DNA of 28,551 nucleotides from DATKKM01 sp036741795 (GTDB lineage Bacteria; Chloroflexota; Dehalococcoidia; SM23-28-2; RBG-16-64-32): positions 1 to 28,551 of the forward strand of contig DAINRO010000028.1 of the NCBI GenBank assembly GCA_036741795.1, written 5' to 3'. The notes beneath the pieces were generated by a model. That model ran no database searches, was not told the origin of the DNA, and worked only from the letters and a program-made list of their open reading frames with translations. A program made the translations under genes and the position numbers. Shown here in pieces: positions 23,392 through 28,551 of the stretch; the first letter of the stretch is position 1; the number at the start of each line of letters is the position of its first letter.

Positions 23392-25119
23392 GTGAATACG
23401 ACGAGTAATGCTGCTCGATGGGCAGTGCTGACTGCCCTGATTGCGACAGCCCTGGCAGCCCTGGCGCTGCTTGTTTCCCCTGTAGTGAGTGCAGTAGGCA
23501 CGGAACGGGTAAGCGTGGACAGCGCCGAAGCCCAGGCAACAATGGACAGCGTCTCGCCTGCGATAAGTGCACACGGACGTTACGTTGCCTTCGAGTCCAG
23601 GGCTCCGAATCTCGTGGCTGGAGATACCAACGGGGTGCGCGACATTTTCGTGCGTGACCGGGTTAGCGGAACGACCGAGCGAGTCAGCGTAGACGATAGC
23701 GAGGTACAGGGCGACGACGATAGCTTGAATCCGACAATCAGCGCGGATGGCCGCTACGTGGCATTCGAATCACGAGCCACGAACCTGGTGTCCGGGGACA
23801 CCAACACCAACCGGGACATCTTCGTTCGGGACCGGCAGCTGGGGGTCACGGAACGTGTAAGCATCGACAGTTCCGAAGCGCAGGCGGACGGCAACAGCGA
23901 GGACGCCGCGATTAGCGCGGATGGTCAGTTTGTCGCCTTCACGTCAGTTGCTGCGAACCTCGTGGGCAGCGACGCCAATGCATCTGCAGATATCTTCATC
24001 CGCGACCGGCAGGCGGGAGTGACGGAAAGGGTCAGCGTGAGCAGCGCGGAGGTCGAGGCAAACGGGGCCAGCGATGCCCCAGCGCCGAGCGGCGACGGGC
24101 GATACGTAGCATATTCGTCGGTTGCCACGAATCTCGTTCCGAGCGATACGAACCTGTTTGGCGATATCTTTGTGCGGGACCGGCAGTCCGGCACCACGGA
24201 GCGGGTGAGCGTGAGTAGCGCCGAACTCGAGTCGAACTTTGAAAGCCTCACTCCTTCGATCAGCACAGATGGCCGTTTCGTCGCCTTCCAGTCCCATGGG
24301 TCAAACCTTGTCGCATCAGACACGAACGCCGATCCAGACGTATTTGTCCGCGACCGCACGGACGGAACTACCGATAGGGCGAGCGTAGACTCTGCGGAGG
24401 TGCAAGGGGACAGCGTGAGTGGTGGCCCCTCGATCTCGGATAGTGGTCGTTCGGTCGCCTTCTTCTCCTACTCCACCAACCTCGTGGCGGGAGACACGAA
24501 CAGCGCGATCGATGTGTTCGTTCGCCACCGGATCGCGGGAACAACGGAACGGCTGAGCGTGGACAGTGCTGGAGCGGAGGCGAACGGAGATAGCGCAGAT
24601 TCCGCAATCAGCGGGAACGGCCGCATGGTGGCGTTCCACTCTGGCGCAACCAACCTGGCCGCCGGCGACACAAACTCCGTATTCGACGTATTCGCCCGCG
24701 CACCCGATTCCGACGGAGATGGCGACGCCGACGACGCCGATAACTGCCCGAACTGGCCGAACCCGACACAGGCGCTACCAACCTGGAGCGTCCCCGCAGG
24801 CGACAGCGACTGTGACGGTTTCCCCGACACGGTGAACGCGTCTGGCCGTGGCAACGAGGCCTTCATGGCAACTGACCGATTCTCGCAGTGCTCGGCAAAC
24901 TCCACGCCAAACAACGAGCCGGTGGACGCGTGGCCGCCGGACTTCAACGACACGCGAAACGTGAACCTCTCAGACGTGTCGCTGCTGAGTCCGCTCTACA
25001 ACCTGGACTCGAACGACGCTGGGTACCTCCAACGGTTCGACCTCAACGCCAATAACAGCATCAATCTGAGCGATGTGTCCTTGATCAGCACGTTCTACAA
25101 CAAGAGCTGCACTCCGTAG
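23392..25119 (+). CDS. Secreted seven-bladed beta-propeller with dockerin-like end
   Basis: GTG start with GAGGAGG about 7 bases upstream. The 575-residue product has a signal peptide (1-34; hydrophobic core ALIATALAALALLVSP). Residues 38-440 are seven repeats of about 58 residues, each ERVSVDSAE...ISADGRYVAF.S...NLV.GDTN...DIFVRDR, which fits a closed seven-bladed PD40/TolB-type propeller. It is a close paralogue of the propeller of the triple-cohesin-like protein but lacks cohesin-like domains. The tail has DSDGDGDADDADNC, DCDGFPDTV and F-hands DFNDTRNVNLSD/DLNANNSINLSD ending YNKSCTP. Propellers of this kind usually bind ligands or proteins; no enzymatic residues are evident. An intrinsic terminator follows 27 bases after the stop. 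Confidence 0.9.
   Translation: MNTTSNAARWAVLTALIATALAALALLVSPVVSAVGTERVSVDSAEAQATMDSVSPAISAHGRYVAFESRAPNLVAGDTNGVRDIFVRDRVSGTTERVSVDDSEVQGDDDSLNPTISADGRYVAFESRATNLVSGDTNTNRDIFVRDRQLGVTERVSIDSSEAQADGNSEDAAISADGQFVAFTSVAANLVGSDANASADIFIRDRQAGVTERVSVSSAEVEANGASDAPAPSGDGRYVAYSSVATNLVPSDTNLFGDIFVRDRQSGTTERVSVSSAELESNFESLTPSISTDGRFVAFQSHGSNLVASDTNADPDVFVRDRTDGTTDRASVDSAEVQGDSVSGGPSISDSGRSVAFFSYSTNLVAGDTNSAIDVFVRHRIAGTTERLSVDSAGAEANGDSADSAISGNGRMVAFHSGATNLAAGDTNSVFDVFARAPDSDGDGDADDADNCPNWPNPTQALPTWSVPAGDSDCDGFPDTVNASGRGNEAFMATDRFSQCSANSTPNNEPVDAWPPDFNDTRNVNLSDVSLLSPLYNLDSNDAGYLQRFDLNANNSINLSDVSLISTFYNKSCTP
23503..24708 (+). repeat. Seven tandem 58-codon propeller repeats
   Basis: Seven units of about 174 bases. 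Each carries the ISADGR(Y/F)VAF strand and an NLVxGDTN loop before DIFVRDR. Units 1-5 are the most alike; the seventh leads directly into the DSDGDG linker. Confidence 0.9.
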
Positions 25120-25145
25120 ACGCAATTACAGCCTGGACTGCTGGC

Positions 25146-25177
25146 AAACGGCGGAGGGATGATTCCCTCCGCCGTTT
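25146..25177 (+). terminator. Intrinsic terminator, 14-bp stem, possibly bidirectional
   Basis: AAACGGCGGAGGGA pairs perfectly with TCCCTCCGCCGTTT across a TGAT loop; the 3' side reads GTTTCGCTTTG. The A-run on the 5' side gives a T-run on the other strand, so it may end transcription both ways. It closes the transcript of the second propeller gene. Confidence 0.85.
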
Positions 25178-25365
25178 CGCTTTGTACCGGCTAATCGACC
25201 CACCAATCCCCCGAATGGTTTTCGCGAATGGGTAATTCGTCCGATGGCAGCCTTCAACGTGAAGCGTAAGTTGTCCTCATACGGCCCAAGGGCCGGATAG
25301 CGGCGATCTTCGCCAGTCGCTATAGCCACTGCAATGGCGAAGCAGGAACGAAAGAGAGGCACAAC
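25178..25365 (+). other. Intergenic region upstream of the beta-helix gene
   Basis: These 188 bases hold no supported gene. TTGTCC (25271-25276) and TATAGC (25321-25326) are single promoter-like boxes with no proper partner. AGAGAGG about 6 bases before the GTG at 25366 is the ribosome site. Confidence 0.4.
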
Positions 25366-28300
25366 GTGCGGTACCTTCGGATCACACTCCTCCTCGCGAC
25401 GATCGGCACCTTCCTCGGGGTCATTGCTGACGACGCGAGCATTTCACCGGCAACAGCCAGCCACACCGGCGGCATGGACGCCATGTCCATCGACATGGAC
25501 GCCACCGGCAACGATGCGGACGAGGTCCATCGCATCGAAGACTGCGTAACCGCAGCTCCGGGCGACTCCGTCGTCATTGACATCGCTGCCCAACTGGTCC
25601 CTTCTCCCGGTATGACCGGCTACCAGTTTGTCGTCGGTTACAACGGGACATATATCGAGATTGCCGGCCGCATCGATTCGGGCCCGGCAGTAAACATGCT
25701 AGCGACGGCTGGCGGTAGCAACGTAGCCTACATGGGCGACTCAGTACCCGACAACGACGGATACTACTATGCCGCCGCGAAGGACAACGGATGGGGCACG
25801 CCCGAAACATTTGACGGCGTCCTCGAACGGCTCACGCTGGACATCGACCCGGGCACGCCACCCGCCGTGTACTCCCTAACGCTGAGCATCAACACTCACA
25901 CCGACGCCAGCAGCACGACGCACACACCAGATGCAACAAGCGGCGCGAACATCGCGGTTGGCACCCCTTGCCCGGCGCCGCAGAACGATAATCTCGTGGA
26001 CGCGCTCGAAATCAGTCCCCCGCCCTACACGAACCGCCAGTCGACCCTGAACGCTACGGTCGAAAGCACGGCAAGCCCACCAGAGCCCACCGTCTACTCG
26101 ACGTGTACCGGCACCTATCCCACCCCTACGACGGGCGCGACCGTCTGGTACACGTATTATGCGCCAACAAACGAAACACTCCTTGTTGACACGATCGGCG
26201 GCGGCACGGACGCAGTCCTGGCCGTTTACAAGGCCGCCTCTTCCCCAGTGGACGACTACAGCGACCTGTCCTTGGAAGGCTGCAGCGACCAGGAGTTCAA
26301 TTCCAGTGACGCCGGTGTCTCATTCACCGCGACAGCGGGCACGCAGTACTATTTCCAGCTCGGTGGCTTCTTCGGTGGATCCGGGGACGTCATCCTGAAT
26401 CTCGGTTCGGCGCCAGGAACGATCGGGCCAGCCTTCATTGTTGATTCCACGGGGGATGATCCCGACACTACGCCACTGGACGGAGTTTGCAAGACATCCT
26501 TCTCCACTTGCACTCTCCGAGCGGCAATTCAGCAGGCGAATTCGCCGAACAGCCCTGGTCCGAACTTTGTGCGGTTTTCGGCAGGATCAGGACCGATCAC
26601 CATCTCACCGGCGACCAATCTTCCATCCATTACAGAGTCGCTAAACATTGATGGTCGCACGCAGCCAGGCTACTCAGGGTCACCGATTGTCGCAATCACT
26701 GGCGTGAGCATCCCGCCCATGTTTCAGATAGGCGTCCTCATTTCGAGCGGCGGAAGCACCATTCGTGGGACTGCAATACAGGGATACTCGGGAACCACGG
26801 GGCTTGCTCTTTTAGGAAGCAACATCGCAATTCAGGGAAACTACGTGGGCCTTAACCTGGCCGGTACGGCGCCATCAAGCAACGGAACCGGCATTGGGGT
26901 GGGCGTCAGCGCAAGCGTGACGATTGGCGGCACAACGCCGGCTGCAAAGAATGTGATATCAGGCAATGTCGCTGACGGTATCCGCGTTCCTGTGCTTTCA
27001 GGAGGTGTAACCAACCTGATCGCTGGCAATCACATTGGCACGAATGCCAGTGGCTCGGGTGCCGTTCCAAACGGGGCGGACGGTATTCTCGTCCATACCA
27101 CATCCCCATCGAGCGACGTGGCGACCGGGTTAACGATCGGTGGGTATGGTCCCGGTTCAGGCAACGTGATTTCAGGAAACGCTGTGAACGGTGTGGAGCT
27201 CTATGGTTCAGGCTCATCCAGCGGTCCTACGAACACCCTGATCCAGGGTAACAAGATTGGAACGGATGCCCTCGGTAATTCGGACCTGGGAAATGGACAG
27301 GCAGGTGTTCATGTAACGAATTCTCGCTACAACGCGATCCTGCAAAACCATATTTCGGGTAACGGCGGCCTCGGTGGGGTCGTCCTGTGTGGTACTGGCG
27401 GGGCCGGGTGCGGCGGCGCGCCCGGCCCACTGGGTTCAAATTCCGTGTACTACAATCTTATCGGCACGGCCGCTGACGGAATCTCTCCCCTCGGAAACGA
27501 CGGCGACGGCATCCACATCAACTCCAGCTCCAACAACTACACCACTTCGAACACTATCGCTCACAACAGCGGCGATGGTGTGCATGTTTCCGGTGCAGCT
27601 TCAACTGGAACTAACCTCTGGCTGAACTCCACCCACTCCAACGGCGGGCTTGGGATCGACCTGGCGCCTGCTGGGGTCACCCCGAACGATCCCGGGGATG
27701 GCGATTCCGGGCCGAACGACCTCATTAACTCCCCGTCCATTTCCACCGCTTACACAGTCGGAACAAACCTTACGATCAGTGGAACGCTGGACAGCGCAGC
27801 CAGCTCCGGGGCGTTCGCGAACTTCTATGCCAGCCCCACTTGTGACAGCAGCGGATATGGCGAAGGCCTTGTTTGGATCGGATCAGTATACGTGCCCGGT
27901 GGAAGCGGTCCATTCACCACGACTTCACTGCCACCAGTTTCACCAGGTTTCGTCGTTACGGCGACAACGTACGGCGCGGCGCCGGCGTTCGATGACACAT
28001 CCGAATTCTCCGCCTGTATCACCATCGCCGGCGACACCGACGGCGACGGCGTGCCCGACCCGCTGGACAACTGTCCGAGTGTGCCTAACGCATCGCAGAC
28101 AAACAGCGACGCCGACCAGCTCGGGGACGCCTGCGACAACTGCCCGACAACGTACAACCCAGGCCAGGCAAACAGCGACGCCGATCCTTTCGGTGACGAC
28201 TGCGACAACTGCCCGACGTTCGCCACCGCATGGGCGGTGCCAACGGGTGACACGGACTGCGACGGCTTCCCGGATACCGTCAACTCCGGCGGCAGAGGCC

Positions 28301-28551
28301 GTGAGAGCTACATGCTGACGGACATGACGGACCGTTGCGCTGACACTACGACTCCAAACGACGAGACCGGTCCTGGCGTCTCGCCGTGGCCACCCGACAT
28401 CAACGACAACCGCGTGACTAATCTCTCGGACGTGTCTTTGATGAGCGGCGTGTACAACAACCCACCGGCGTACGACCCGCGCAAGGACATGAACGCGAAC
28501 GGGACCATTAACCTGAGCGACATATCGCTGATGAGCCCGTTCTACAACAAG
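25366..28551 (+). CDS. Secreted cohesin-like/PPC-like/right-handed beta-helix protein with dockerin-like end, partial at right edge
   Basis: A continuous frame of 1062 codons from the GTG at 25366 (AGAGAGG upstream) reaches the window edge with no stop. Signal peptide 1-25 (RYLRITLLLATIG). A divergent cohesin-like domain spans about 37-205 (SIDMDATGNDAD, IEDC, IDIAAQL, ending VGTPC). A PPC-like beta-sandwich spans about 207-345 (VWYTYYAP, DAVLAVYKA, CSDQE, AGTQYYFQLGG). CTLRAAIQQAN near 380 is the start motif of secreted parallel beta-helix proteins, and about 425-790 has helix repeats (GNVISGN, NHIGTNASG, GNKIGTDALGN). A strand-rich region follows, then thrombospondin type 3 repeats (about 887-960) and F-hands DINDNRVTNLSD/DMNANGTINLSD. 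It is cut at FYNK, just before the usual SCxP end. Likely a surface polysaccharide- or protein-binding factor; a lyase activity is not shown. Confidence 0.88.
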   Translation, partial: MRYLRITLLLATIGTFLGVIADDASISPATASHTGGMDAMSIDMDATGNDADEVHRIEDCVTAAPGDSVVIDIAAQLVPSPGMTGYQFVVGYNGTYIEIAGRIDSGPAVNMLATAGGSNVAYMGDSVPDNDGYYYAAAKDNGWGTPETFDGVLERLTLDIDPGTPPAVYSLTLSINTHTDASSTTHTPDATSGANIAVGTPCPAPQNDNLVDALEISPPPYTNRQSTLNATVESTASPPEPTVYSTCTGTYPTPTTGATVWYTYYAPTNETLLVDTIGGGTDAVLAVYKAASSPVDDYSDLSLEGCSDQEFNSSDAGVSFTATAGTQYYFQLGGFFGGSGDVILNLGSAPGTIGPAFIVDSTGDDPDTTPLDGVCKTSFSTCTLRAAIQQANSPNSPGPNFVRFSAGSGPITISPATNLPSITESLNIDGRTQPGYSGSPIVAITGVSIPPMFQIGVLISSGGSTIRGTAIQGYSGTTGLALLGSNIAIQGNYVGLNLAGTAPSSNGTGIGVGVSASVTIGGTTPAAKNVISGNVADGIRVPVLSGGVTNLIAGNHIGTNASGSGAVPNGADGILVHTTSPSSDVATGLTIGGYGPGSGNVISGNAVNGVELYGSGSSSGPTNTLIQGNKIGTDALGNSDLGNGQAGVHVTNSRYNAILQNHISGNGGLGGVVLCGTGGAGCGGAPGPLGSNSVYYNLIGTAADGISPLGNDGDGIHINSSSNNYTTSNTIAHNSGDGVHVSGAASTGTNLWLNSTHSNGGLGIDLAPAGVTPNDPGDGDSGPNDLINSPSISTAYTVGTNLTISGTLDSAASSGAFANFYASPTCDSSGYGEGLVWIGSVYVPGGSGPFTTTSLPPVSPGFVVTATTYGAAPAFDDTSEFSACITIAGDTDGDGVPDPLDNCPSVPNASQTNSDADQLGDACDNCPTTYNPGQANSDADPFGDDCDNCPTFATAWAVPTGDTDCDGFPDTVNSGGRGRESYMLTDMTDRCADTTTPNDETGPGVSPWPPDINDNRVTNLSDVSLMSGVYNNPPAYDPRKDMNANGTINLSDISLMSPFYNK

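Noticed and set aside
23218..23574. Minus-strand frame with many Cys upstream of the second propeller gene
   Set aside because: It covers the promoter, ribosome site and signal peptide of the plus-strand gene and has no recognisable domain or start signal.
25126..25362. Minus-strand 78-residue frame in the gap before the beta-helix gene
   Set aside because: It spans the intrinsic terminator hairpin and has no ribosome site or recognisable motif.
1..28551. tRNA, rRNA, transposase, integrase or phage genes
   Set aside because: I looked for these on both strands and saw no supporting sequence. The array looks expanded by gene and domain duplication rather than inserted by a visible mobile element.

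Overview
The window is GC-rich bacterial DNA with frequent GTG starts, Shine-Dalgarno sites at most genes, and a few genes whose -10 box sits directly against the start codon (possible leaderless mRNAs). The rpsF-ssb-rpsR cluster, the absence of Gram-negative outer-membrane genes, and secreted proteins ending in a 'VNLSDVSLM..YNKSC.P' module fit an uncultured Chloroflexota (Dehalococcoidia-like) bacterium. This taxonomic call is inference from family resemblance, not from a search.

Left part (1-9836), housekeeping. On the minus strand a SAM methyltransferase overlaps a GNAT-type acetyltransferase (cut by the left edge) by 4 bases. On the plus strand follow glyA; the rpsF-ssb-rpsR operon with a near-consensus promoter and a structured leader; a membrane-anchored parvulin; hom, an unknown coiled-coil gene and thrC, whose reading frames overlap one after another; and an acyl-CoA dehydrogenase.

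Right part (9837-28551), a one-strand array of seven large secreted-protein genes. Every product has an N-terminal signal peptide and a different main body: serine hydrolase; seven-bladed propeller plus three cohesin-like domains; clan GH-A-like barrel plus Asp-box region; cohesin-like plus Ig-like domains and thrombospondin type 3 repeats; PQQ-type sugar dehydrogenase; a second seven-bladed propeller; and cohesin-like plus PPC-like plus right-handed beta-helix. All seven end in the same roughly 110-residue module, whose last 60 residues are a duplicated F-hand pair matching the type I dockerin calcium loop (DxNxNxxxNLSD against the classical DxNxDxxxNxxD). Three of the seven proteins also carry cohesin-like domains, five copies in all. 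The seventh gene runs off the right edge at its last few codons and is open from 25366 to the end.

Main conclusion (inference from visible motifs): the array looks like a previously undescribed cohesin-dockerin-type assembly system, with one candidate scaffoldin (three cohesin-like modules joined by Thr-Pro linkers), two further bivalent proteins, and four dockerin-only clients of enzymatic or binding type. No LPXTG, SLH or PEP-CTERM anchor is visible, so module-module binding may also be how these proteins stay together or near the cell. Two strong hairpin terminators (21504-21538 and 25146-25177) and a consensus promoter (11392-11419) split the array into several transcription units.
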